A stretch of 29,495 nt of DNA from Lachnospiraceae bacterium (GTDB lineage Bacteria > Bacillota_A > Clostridia > Lachnospirales > Lachnospiraceae), in contig JAFXWR010000120.1 of assembly GCA_017542725.1 (NCBI GenBank), positions 1 to 29,495 on the forward strand. The letters run 5' to 3'. Shown piece after piece: positions 16,439 to 23,864 of the stretch; the stretch's first letter is position 1, and each line of letters starts with the position of its first letter. A model generated the notes under the pieces. It made no database searches. It was given only the letters and a program-made list of their open reading frames with translations, and was not told where the DNA came from. The translations under genes were made by a program, and so were the position numbers.

Positions 16439-16467
16439 ATTATACTAAATATTATGTAATATTGCAA
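16439..16467 (-). promoter_or_regulatory. Sigma-A-type promoter of the membrane protein/HAD unit
   Basis: Minus-strand -35 TTGCAA (16467-16462), 17-nt spacer, perfect -10 TATAAT (16444-16439). The -35 box touches the T-tract of the repeat-derived terminator, so terminator and promoter are packed back to back. Confidence 0.7.
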
Positions 16468-16491
16468 AAAGGGACGACAGAATGTCGTCCC
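16466..16491 (-). terminator. Type B dispersed repeat acting as probable terminator of PFOR
   Basis: The hairpin GGGACGACA...TGTCGTCCC (16471-16491) has a 9-bp perfect stem and 3-nt loop. On the minus strand it is followed by TTTTTG, as in a rho-independent terminator, 47 nt after the PFOR stop. The stem is a type B copy of the dispersed repeat. Confidence 0.65.
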
Positions 16492-16506
16492 TTATAATTA
16501 TATAAT

Positions 16507-16530
16507 GTACGGGCGAGTTTTATGAGCCCT
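16507..16530 (+). repeat. Dispersed palindromic repeat, type A copy (after PFOR)
   Basis: It starts GTACGGGCGAG and ends ATGAGCCCT. It is more diverged than other copies, lies 8 nt after the PFOR stop and 15 nt before the type B hairpin. Confidence 0.6.
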
Positions 16531-16538
16531 CACAACTG

Positions 16539-19500
16539 TTATTGCACTGGAGTTGCGTAGAGATTTCCAAGTGCTTTTAAATAAGTATATCTTGCCTTTG
16601 CCTCATTTTGGTTCTTCTCAAAGAGTCTAAGTGCCTTCTCTTTATCTTTAAGCGCAAGTGATGAGTAACGAACTTCGCCATCTAAGAACTCTTGATATTT
16701 ATCAAAGTTTGGTTCTGGACTATCAAGGCAGAACTTCTTCTCTTCACCAGTTGCATTTGGACGGAATCTAAAGTTATTCCAATATCCACACTCAACTGCG
16801 AGTTTTTCTTCTACCTCAGCCTTGCCCATACCTTTTTTAATTCCGTGATTTATACATGGTGCATATGCTATGATGAGTGATGGTCCATTGTAATTTTCAG
16901 CTTCCTTTATTGCCTTAACAGCTTGATTTCTATCAGCACCCATACAAATCTGTGCTACATATACATAACCATATGACATAGCAATTGATGCGATGTCTTT
17001 CTTCTTAACTTCTTTTCCGCCTGCTGCAAATTGTGCTACTGCACCAGTTGGAGTTGCCTTTGATGACTGTCCACCTGTATTTGAGTAAACCTCTGTGTCA
17101 AATATCATTATATTTACATCTTCATTTGATGCGAGCACGTGGTCTACACCACCAAATCCTATATCGTATCCCCAACCATCTCCGCCGAAGATCCATTGAC
17201 TCTTCTTAGCGAGATAATCTTTCTTTGCTACCATTTCTTTTGCAAGAGCATTTGATGATTTCTCAAGAAGTGGGATCAACTTATCTGTTGCCTTTCCATT
17301 TTCTTTTGAAGCGTCTTTTGTTTCTAAATATTCTTTAAGTGCATCTTTAAGTGCTCCACTTGATTCAAGCATGAGTTCTTCTGCTTTTTTAAGTAATGCG
17401 CCACGAATTGCTTTTTGTGCAAGGAACATTCCATAACCAAACTCAGCATTATCTTCAAAGAGTGAATTGTTCCAAGCTGGTCCTCTTCCCTTACTATCCT
17501 TTGTATAAGGAGTTGACGGAGATGAGTTGCCCCAGATTGATGAGCAGCCTGTAGCATTTGCTATATACATTCTATCACCAAAGAGTTGAGTTACAAGTTT
17601 TGCATAAGGTGTTTCACCACAACCTGCGCATGCACCTGAGAACTCAAGATATGGTTTCTTAAATTGTGATCCCTTTACTGTATGCTCTCCATAGTGCTCT
17701 ATTACATCTTCTTTTTGATCAAAGTTTGCTGCATAGTCAAAATACTTTTGCTCATCCATTGCTTGCTCAAGGTCTTTCATGATGAGTGCTTTCTCGCCTC
17801 TCATACCAGGACAAGTATCAGCGCAAACTCCACAACCAGTACAATCCATAACACTTGTAACAATAGTGAACTTGTATCCTTCCATACCATTCAAGTCTTT
17901 TATATTCATTCCCTTTGGTATGTCTTTAGCTTCTTTTGCATTTAAAGCAACTGGACGAATAGCTGCGTGAGGACATACAAGTGAACAGAAATTACACTCA
18001 ATACAATTATCTTTATGCCAAGTAGGAACTTTAACTGCTATGCCTCTCTTTTCATATGCAGATGTTCCTGATGGAGTATTTCCATATACATAATCTTTAA
18101 ATGCTGATACAGGAAGATTGTCTCCATTCTTATTGTTGACGTGCTTTTGAATTAAGTCTACAAACTTAACTACATCTTTTGGTCCCTTTGAACTGCTTGC
18201 CTTTGTCTCTTTCACTTTGATAGTCTTCCAAGAAGCAGGAACCTCTACTTTTACCATACCTGTAGCACCTGCATCTATTGCATCGCAATTCTTTTTAACT
18301 ACATCTTCACCCTTTCTTCCATAAGTTGCTTTTGCAGCTGCCTTCATGTATTCGATTGCTTTCTTCTCAGGAATTATATTTGCAAGTTTGAAGAATGCAG
18401 ATTGAAGTATAGTATTGATACGAGTTGGACCCATGCCTGTCTCTATACCTATCTTTACACCATCTATTGTGTAAAAATTAATTTTATGAGTTGCAATATA
18501 TTTCTTTACATGGTCTGGAAGATTTTTTTCAAGTGCCTTTGCATCCCAGTCACAGTTTAAGAGGAATGTGCCTCCATCAACCAAATCTTCTACCATATTA
18601 TAATGCTCAAGATATGATGACTTGTGGCAAGCAACAAAGTTTGCTTTTGAAATTAAGTAAGTTGACTTAATTGGTTTCTTCCCAAATCTAAGGTGTGATG
18701 TAGTTACACCACCTGATTTCTTAGAGTCATAGTCAAAATATGCTTGTACATACATGTCAGTATTATCACCGATAATCTTGATTGAGTTCTTATTTGCGCC
18801 AACAGTTCCATCACTGCCAAGACCCCAGAACTTACAGCAAGTAGTTCCTTCTGGAGTTGAATTAAATGCTGCTCCCTCTTTAAGAGAAAGTTTTGTCACA
18901 TCGTCTTTTATTCCTATAGTAAAACCATTTAATGTCTTATTTGCATATACTGCTGCAACCTGCTCTGGTGTAGTATTCTTTGATCCAAGACCATATCTAC
19001 CACCAAGTATCTTGCATTTCTCAAACTTAGTTCCTTTAAGAGCAGCTACAACATCTAAGTAAAGTGGCTCGCCGAATGCACCTGGTTCCTTAGTTCTATC
19101 AAGAACTGAGATTGTCTTAACTGTTGATGGAAGAGCTTTTAATAAATGTTCTTTTGAAAATGGTCTATAGAGATGAACTTCTACAAGACCAATCTTTGCT
19201 TTCTTCTTTTTATTCATGTAATCAATATACTCTTCTATAGTTTGACAAACTGATCCCATAGCAATGATCACATGGTTTGCTGATTTATCACCATAGTAAC
19301 TGAAGAGTTTATAGTTAGTTCCTATCATATTGTTTATGGCATTCATATACTCTTCTACTATCTTTGGCATGTTATTATAATTAGTATTACTTGCTTCTCT
19401 TGCTTGGAAGAATATATCTGGATTTTGTGCAGAACCTCTTTGATTTGGATGATTTGGATTCATCGCATTATCTCTAAAATCTTTAAGCGCCTTGTTGTCA

Positions 19501-20099
19501 AGAAGTCCTTTTAAATCTTTATAATCCCAAATTGAAACTTTTTGAATCTCGTGTGATGTTCTAAATCCATCAAAGAAATTTATAAATGGAAGTTTTCCTT
19601 TGATAGCAGAAAGATGTGCTACTGGTGTTAGATCCATTACTTCTTGAACCGAACCTGATGCAAGCATACACACACCAGTTTGACGACATGCATATACATC
19701 ACTATGGTCTCCAAAAATTGAAAGTGCATGTGTTGCGAGTGCTCTTGCCGATACATTAAACACTCCTGGAAGACCTTCACCAGCAATTTTATAAAGGTTT
19801 GGTATCATAAGAAGTAAACCTTGTGATGCTGTATAAGTTGTTGTGAGAGCTCCTGCTGCAAGTGAACCATGAACTGCGCCAGCGGCACCAGCTTCAGATT
19901 GCATTTCCTTAACTTGCACTGTCTCTCCAAAAATATTTTTTCTACCCTCAGTTGCCCACTCATCAGTGTGTTCTGCCATAACTGATGAAGGTGTGATAGG
20001 ATAAATGGCTGCTACTTCAGTATAAGCATACGATGCATGAGCAGCTGCCTCATTTCCATCCATAGTTTTCATTTTTCTTTTAACTAATTTCTTTGCCAT
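16539..20099 (-). CDS. nifJ: Pyruvate:ferredoxin (flavodoxin) oxidoreductase
   Basis: 1186 aa, the full length of the homodimeric single-chain enzyme. It oxidises pyruvate with CoA to acetyl-CoA and CO2 and reduces ferredoxin, a central step of anaerobic fermentation. The N-terminus has AAIYPITPSSVMAEH (residues 32-46) and the gamma-like domain follows (FGEPLYLDV). Two 4Fe-4S clusters are seen near residue 700 (CIECNFCSLVCP) and 755 (CTGCGVCADTCPG). The TPP-binding part includes GDGWGYDIGFGGVDH near 973 and VYSNTGGQSSKATP. CAGCGETPYAKL (around 820) supplies the proximal cluster cysteines. AGAGAGGGC precedes the ATG. It is monocistronic, with its own promoter and a terminator-like hairpin downstream. 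No anomaly is seen. Confidence 0.97.
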   Translation of the reverse strand: MAKKLVKRKMKTMDGNEAAAHASYAYTEVAAIYPITPSSVMAEHTDEWATEGRKNIFGETVQVKEMQSEAGAAGAVHGSLAAGALTTTYTASQGLLLMIPNLYKIAGEGLPGVFNVSARALATHALSIFGDHSDVYACRQTGVCMLASGSVQEVMDLTPVAHLSAIKGKLPFINFFDGFRTSHEIQKVSIWDYKDLKGLLDNKALKDFRDNAMNPNHPNQRGSAQNPDIFFQAREASNTNYNNMPKIVEEYMNAINNMIGTNYKLFSYYGDKSANHVIIAMGSVCQTIEEYIDYMNKKKKAKIGLVEVHLYRPFSKEHLLKALPSTVKTISVLDRTKEPGAFGEPLYLDVVAALKGTKFEKCKILGGRYGLGSKNTTPEQVAAVYANKTLNGFTIGIKDDVTKLSLKEGAAFNSTPEGTTCCKFWGLGSDGTVGANKNSIKIIGDNTDMYVQAYFDYDSKKSGGVTTSHLRFGKKPIKSTYLISKANFVACHKSSYLEHYNMVEDLVDGGTFLLNCDWDAKALEKNLPDHVKKYIATHKINFYTIDGVKIGIETGMGPTRINTILQSAFFKLANIIPEKKAIEYMKAAAKATYGRKGEDVVKKNCDAIDAGATGMVKVEVPASWKTIKVKETKASSSKGPKDVVKFVDLIQKHVNNKNGDNLPVSAFKDYVYGNTPSGTSAYEKRGIAVKVPTWHKDNCIECNFCSLVCPHAAIRPVALNAKEAKDIPKGMNIKDLNGMEGYKFTIVTSVMDCTGCGVCADTCPGMRGEKALIMKDLEQAMDEQKYFDYAANFDQKEDVIEHYGEHTVKGSQFKKPYLEFSGACAGCGETPYAKLVTQLFGDRMYIANATGCSSIWGNSSPSTPYTKDSKGRGPAWNNSLFEDNAEFGYGMFLAQKAIRGALLKKAEELMLESSGALKDALKEYLETKDASKENGKATDKLIPLLEKSSNALAKEMVAKKDYLAKKSQWIFGGDGWGYDIGFGGVDHVLASNEDVNIMIFDTEVYSNTGGQSSKATPTGAVAQFAAGGKEVKKKDIASIAMSYGYVYVAQICMGADRNQAVKAIKEAENYNGPSLIIAYAPCINHGIKKGMGKAEVEEKLAVECGYWNNFRFRPNATGEEKKFCLDSPEPNFDKYQEFLDGEVRYSSLALKDKEKALRLFEKNQNEAKARYTYLKALGNLYATPVQ

Positions 20100-20154
20100 A
20101 AACTTGCCCTCTCTATTCTTTATTATTTTATATATTTACAAATTCCGTCTATAC

Positions 20155-20183
20155 ATTTTATCACATTTATATAGGCTTTTCAA
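20155..20183 (-). promoter_or_regulatory. Sigma-A-type promoter of the PFOR gene
   Basis: Minus-strand -35 TTGAAA (20183-20178), 17-nt spacer, -10 TAAAAT (20160-20155), about 55 nt before the start codon. The flanking sequence is very AT-rich, as expected for a highly expressed gene. Confidence 0.7.
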
Positions 20184-20231
20184 CGATATAAAATATGTGT
20201 TTTTATTAAGTTTTGTGAGTTGTTTTCCACT

Positions 20232-21881
20232 TTAAGATATACAATCATTTAAATTATTTACATTAATAGTATCACCATGCAAATTTAATAAAACTTCTTT
20301 ATATATATCTTTAATATCATTACTATTTAGTTCTTCAAAATTTGGTTTTGGGTAGACAACCGACCTCAATTCCACTTTACCTTTTCCAACCGGGAGCGAA
20401 TACTTTATATCATATAATTTTCCTCCGCATTTTTTTATAAGTTTTTCAACATAAGGCTCTATTATGCAAGGCACCTCAGAAAATATTCCGTATTCTGCTA
20501 TCCTATTTCCATTCTTTAATAATTCATTTAAAAACAGAGTCCCATATCCTTGTTGCCTAAAAAATGGCAGTATTGCAAAATAATCTAGATATAAAAATTT
20601 TTTATCTTTAGAGCGATAAACAAATGCATATCCCACAAGCACATTATAATTATTCTTTGCTAATACCAATTCGTAGCCACTCTCACTTATCCTTTTTTCA
20701 AATACACTTTTCGGTATTATAAAAGAACTATCAAAATGCTCGTCTAAAAAATCATACACATAGTCTAAATCAACCTTACTTCCTTTGATCACATGAATAT
20801 TAGAGTTTTTTTCAAAATCAGGCACAGAATCAATATATGATGCAATTACATCTTTAGTGTGTGGATAATCACTATGTATAGTTGTCTCAGCCTGTATAAT
20901 AAGTTCCTTTAGTGTTTCTTTTGATACTTTTTCAACATTTGGTTTTGGAATAAACATAAGGTCTAAAGGATATTTTGTACCCTGATCCACTGGCACTGGA
21001 AGATAATAATCAAAGTTTAATTTATGTGCACCATTGCTCATATAAAATTTCAATCTTTTGCTTTTAGTGCCAGTTCCACCATCATCTGGTTTCTCTATTT
21101 CAAACAAAATACCGATAGGATTTTCCCCTTTTACAACATTCTCTTGTAATAAATGCAGGAATTGGCTACCAAATCCACAATTTTGAAAATCTGAACTAAT
21201 TTGAATATAATCTAAGAAAAAAGCATTGCAATCGTTATCAAGATATCCTAATGCATAACCAACAAAAGTGTTATCACCAGCAATTCTATTTTTGAGTCTA
21301 GCTAAATATGCCTTATACTTTCCATGAACTAGAAGCGAAATCATTTGTTTTCTATTCTTAACTTCTTCAGGCGGAAATTCCTTAAGCATCATATCATATA
21401 CGGTTTTAAATTCAGCAAGATTACATTCATTAATTTCTAATTGATTAACTATGTTGAACACAAAGTCTTGAAAGCTTGCTTCAAACAAATAATTGTTTAA
21501 TCTGAACCAATGATAATGCAATTTATTCTCTTGAATTATTGCAGGGAGAAAAATTTCATAAAGCCTACGATGCTTTTCTTTTTTGTCGTGTGAAAAATCA
21601 AATATAGTCTCTAAAAAGTTCCAAACAATATAGGCATATGTGTTATATTTCAAATAAAACTCTCTGTCCGTTTCTTTATAACTATCATATTTACAACACA
21701 TCTTTGGGTCCCGTAAAGCAGGATTTTTCATTCCTTCTTTTAATATATCTTTATACTGTTCATCAATTGCTAAATAATCATCTTTCCCTCTATCACTAAG
21801 TGATAATATTACTGAAAAAACAACTGACAAAACAGCTATTATAGCAGATATTAATGCAATTATTGTTTCAATATTATTCAT
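20232..21881 (-). CDS. Membrane-anchored protein with two tandem GNAT acetyltransferase domains
   Basis: 549 aa from ATG 21881, chosen because GGAGG lies 5 nt upstream. Residues 3-28 form one transmembrane helix (IIALISAIIAVLSVVFSVIL). Residues 35-145 are a helical domain (YLKYNTYAYIVWNFLETIFD, LHYHWFRLNN) that I recognise only as a type found in membrane-anchored proteins of unknown role. GNAT 1 spans about 150-316 with acetyl-CoA loop QNCGFGSQF (233-241); GNAT 2 spans about 360-514 with FRQQGYGT (441-448). Both end in a similar strand and tail (FIPKPN; VYPKPN), so the second probably arose by duplication. It likely acetylates or acylates a protein or small molecule at the membrane. It follows the sirtuin by 67 nt in the same direction, suggesting opposed acetylation activities. 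The substrate is unknown. Confidence 0.82.
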   Translation of the reverse strand: MNNIETIIALISAIIAVLSVVFSVILSLSDRGKDDYLAIDEQYKDILKEGMKNPALRDPKMCCKYDSYKETDREFYLKYNTYAYIVWNFLETIFDFSHDKKEKHRRLYEIFLPAIIQENKLHYHWFRLNNYLFEASFQDFVFNIVNQLEINECNLAEFKTVYDMMLKEFPPEEVKNRKQMISLLVHGKYKAYLARLKNRIAGDNTFVGYALGYLDNDCNAFFLDYIQISSDFQNCGFGSQFLHLLQENVVKGENPIGILFEIEKPDDGGTGTKSKRLKFYMSNGAHKLNFDYYLPVPVDQGTKYPLDLMFIPKPNVEKVSKETLKELIIQAETTIHSDYPHTKDVIASYIDSVPDFEKNSNIHVIKGSKVDLDYVYDFLDEHFDSSFIIPKSVFEKRISESGYELVLAKNNYNVLVGYAFVYRSKDKKFLYLDYFAILPFFRQQGYGTLFLNELLKNGNRIAEYGIFSEVPCIIEPYVEKLIKKCGGKLYDIKYSLPVGKGKVELRSVVYPKPNFEELNSNDIKDIYKEVLLNLHGDTINVNNLNDCIS

Positions 21882-21948
21882 AAAAACCTCCAAAAACATC
21901 TCATAAATGCACAATTTATTTTCGCACAAATAAGCAACTTACTTATAT

Positions 21949-22677
21949 CTAAATTACAATCTTGCTAAACACTTCCCCCGCCTTACAGTGAACCACATAG
22001 TCAATCCTATCTTCATTTGGCACTTCGGAGAGATTTATTAGAATCATTTTATTACCTCTATAATAGTTTATAAATGATGCTGCAGGCTGCACCACAAGAG
22101 TAGTTCCTGAAATTATAAGGACATCAGCCTTACTAATTGCATCTATACTTTTCGCTATAGTATTTTGGTCAAGTCCTTCTTCATATAAAACTACATCAGG
22201 CTTTATTATACCACCGCAACTACAATGTGGCACTCCATCGGCTTTTAAAATATCTTCTACATTATAACTCTTTCCACATTCCATGCAATGATTTTTAAAT
22301 GAAGTTCCGTGCAACTCATAGATATTTTTATTTCCAGCCCTATGATGTAAATCATCAATGTTTTGAGTAACTATCGCTTTTAGTTTACCATCTTTCTCAA
22401 GTTTTGCAAGAGCAATATGCACAGCATTTGGTCTTGCCTTAAGCATTGGCTCGAGGCATTTGTCTTTATAGAAGCGGTAAAACTCTGCAGGATTTTCCAT
22501 GAAAAAAGTATGACTTAAGATTACTTCTGGTGGGAACTTGTACTTCTGATTATAAAGTCCATCTACTGAACGAAAATCAGGAATGCCCGACTCAGTAGAG
22601 ACTCCCGCCCCACCAAAAAATACTATGTTTTCTGACTCTTTAATTATTTTTACAACTTCATCAATGTTTGAAATCAT
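21949..22677 (-). CDS. NAD-dependent protein deacylase, sirtuin (SIR2/CobB family)
   Basis: 242 aa, typical of small bacterial sirtuins. The NAD-binding motif is GGAGVSTESGIPDFRS (residues 22-37), with QNIDDLHHRAGN (105-116) and the catalytic His123 in ELHGT. A structural zinc site is formed by Cys131, Cys134, Cys152 and Cys154. It removes acetyl or other acyl groups from lysines, consuming NAD and releasing nicotinamide. The start has AAGGATTAATT before ATG, 25 nt after the regulator gene. It lies between a HipB-like regulator and a tandem GNAT protein, so it may reverse modifications made by the latter. All key residues are present, so activity is likely; the acyl preference cannot be stated. 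Confidence 0.94.
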   Translation of the reverse strand: MISNIDEVVKIIKESENIVFFGGAGVSTESGIPDFRSVDGLYNQKYKFPPEVILSHTFFMENPAEFYRFYKDKCLEPMLKARPNAVHIALAKLEKDGKLKAIVTQNIDDLHHRAGNKNIYELHGTSFKNHCMECGKSYNVEDILKADGVPHCSCGGIIKPDVVLYEEGLDQNTIAKSIDAISKADVLIISGTTLVVQPAASFINYYRGNKMILINLSEVPNEDRIDYVVHCKAGEVFSKIVI

Positions 22678-22702
22678 AATTAATCCTTAATAATCTATCT
22701 CT

Positions 22703-23017
22703 TTATTGTTTTGCTCTTCTAGTTCTCCTCTTAAGTTTTAAATCTTGAAGTGTCCGCCCCAGTTCATCATCTTTAGCAACTAAAAGCAAATCCTTGTCCA
22801 TACCATTTAAAGCATGAAGAACTGCTGCATATATACCCATAGCAACATTTGGCGATCCTTTCTCAACTTGCCACAATGTAGCTCTACTTATTCCAGCCCT
22901 TTCAGACACAAGCTTAATAGACAAGCCTCTACGAAGTCTTGCAAATTGAAGTTGCTCGCCCAAAATACTAAGAATTTTCATAGTGTCTGGCATTATTACC
23001 ACTGATTTTTTGCCCAT
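22703..23017 (-). CDS. XRE-family HTH regulator, HipB-like
   Basis: 104 aa. The helix-turn-helix lies at about residues 22-58 (ARLRRGLSIKLVSERAGISRATLWQVEKG), followed by SPNVAMGIYAAVLHALNG and a basic tail KLKRRTRRAKQ. This pattern matches HipB-like antitoxins/repressors that usually precede a hipA kinase. No hipA follows: the next gene, 25 nt downstream, is the sirtuin. The start has AAGG about 8 nt upstream. A perfect palindrome overlaps the -35 box of its promoter (23057-23094), the expected place for autorepression. It probably controls the whole regulator-sirtuin-GNAT unit. The HipB relationship is judged by motif pattern only. Confidence 0.82.
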   Translation of the reverse strand: MGKKSVVIMPDTMKILSILGEQLQFARLRRGLSIKLVSERAGISRATLWQVEKGSPNVAMGIYAAVLHALNGMDKDLLLVAKDDELGRTLQDLKLKRRTRRAKQ

Positions 23018-23056
23018 TTTGCTACCTTTTTACTCTTTTAAATATATTTGTCTATA

Positions 23057-23094
23057 ATATTAAACTATTTTATAATTATTGTCAATAATTATAA
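23057..23094 (-). promoter_or_regulatory. Consensus promoter overlapped by a palindromic operator, upstream of the HipB-like gene
   Basis: Minus-strand -35 TTGACA (23085-23080), 17-nt spacer, -10 TAATAT (23062-23057). A perfect inverted repeat with 11-nt arms (TTATAATTATT, spacer GTC, AATAATTATAA; 23070-23094) spans the -35 box. This layout fits an autoregulatory operator bound by the HTH dimer. Confidence 0.72.
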
Positions 23095-23291
23095 ACTATA
23101 AATATTGATTCAAGCAATAAAAAAGCCTAAAAATCACCACATTTAAATTAAAATGCCGATTTTTTAGACCATCTTTTTTTTAGAAATGCCGATTTTTGGA
23201 CTATCATTAATAAATGTGATGCCTAAGCACCACATCATTAGCTATCCCTTTCCTACATTCCGGCATTAAGTTATCCCTAACCGATATATAC
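23095..23291. repeat. Non-coding region with a direct repeat and inverted motifs
   Basis: Two direct copies of AAATGCCGATTTTT followed by AGACCATC (23151-23173) or GGACTATC (23184-23205) are 33 bp apart. A degenerate inverted repeat lies at 23215-23236 (ATGTGATGCC...AGCACCACAT). TATCCCT occurs twice (23243-23249, 23272-23278). On the minus strand, GTCTAAAAAATC can pair with GATTTTTAGGC followed by TTTTTT (23118-23170), a weak candidate terminator for the upstream operon. No open frame of note is seen. Confidence 0.5.
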
Positions 23292-23864
23292 TTACTCAGT
23301 ATAATCAAATGTCACATCATCAACATTACCATCTTTATCAAGTGTATATTTAAAATGATGTGTGGTCCAGTATGTTGGCTCAGTGTTTTTAAAATTGCCA
23401 TATACTTCCACTGCCACACTATTGTCTTCATAATTAAGCATGCAATTCACTGTACTATCATCACTTACATTCAAATTAAAATAATTAAATAAGTTTGTAT
23501 TGAACCTTTTTTTAAATGTTTCAGTAACTGGGCAATCATCAAAGTCTATACGATTTTTATCAAACAATGATTTAAACAAATACTTATATCCATCGAATTC
23601 CATTTGATTTATAACTGCTTCCCCTGTTGCATTATCATCATAAATACTAAATGCTATAGAATCATTATCTATAAAATTCACTAGCTTGTATGGATTTATG
23701 TATTTTTTTAAATAATTTAAGTAGTCATATTTTTCTTTGCCCAGATCATAACTAGTAATTTTTTTATCCACACTATACCTTATTGCATTTTTCTTACATA
23801 TTAAAATCAGCAATGCCAAAAACAATACAACAAATATGATTACTCTAATATTTTTATTTTTCAT
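23292..23864 (-). CDS. Small membrane-anchored protein of unknown function
   Basis: 190 aa. One hydrophobic segment near the start (residues 7-23, VIIFVVLFLALLILICK) is followed by a soluble domain, probably extracellular. The C-terminal half has a beta-rich pattern (NCMLNYEDNSVAVEVYGNF, HHFKYTLDKDGNVDDVTFDYTE) resembling small secreted domains of unknown role. The start ATG overlaps the end of the preceding lipoprotein gene by 11 nt, and its ribosome site GGGAGGA is inside that gene, so the two are co-translated. The AT content and Lys/Asn richness are higher than in the metabolic genes nearby, which would fit accessory origin. I do not recognise the family. Confidence 0.75.
   Translation of the reverse strand: MKNKNIRVIIFVVLFLALLILICKKNAIRYSVDKKITSYDLGKEKYDYLNYLKKYINPYKLVNFIDNDSIAFSIYDDNATGEAVINQMEFDGYKYLFKSLFDKNRIDFDDCPVTETFKKRFNTNLFNYFNLNVSDDSTVNCMLNYEDNSVAVEVYGNFKNTEPTYWTTHHFKYTLDKDGNVDDVTFDYTE

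Noticed and set aside
21949..22677. SIR2-type antiphage effector
   Set aside because: The protein has the full zinc site and NAD loop of a standard protein deacylase and no fused sensor domain; defence is only a loose possibility for the operon as a whole.
23104..23280. CRISPR-like array
   Set aside because: Only two imperfect copies, no regular spacing, and no cas genes in the window.
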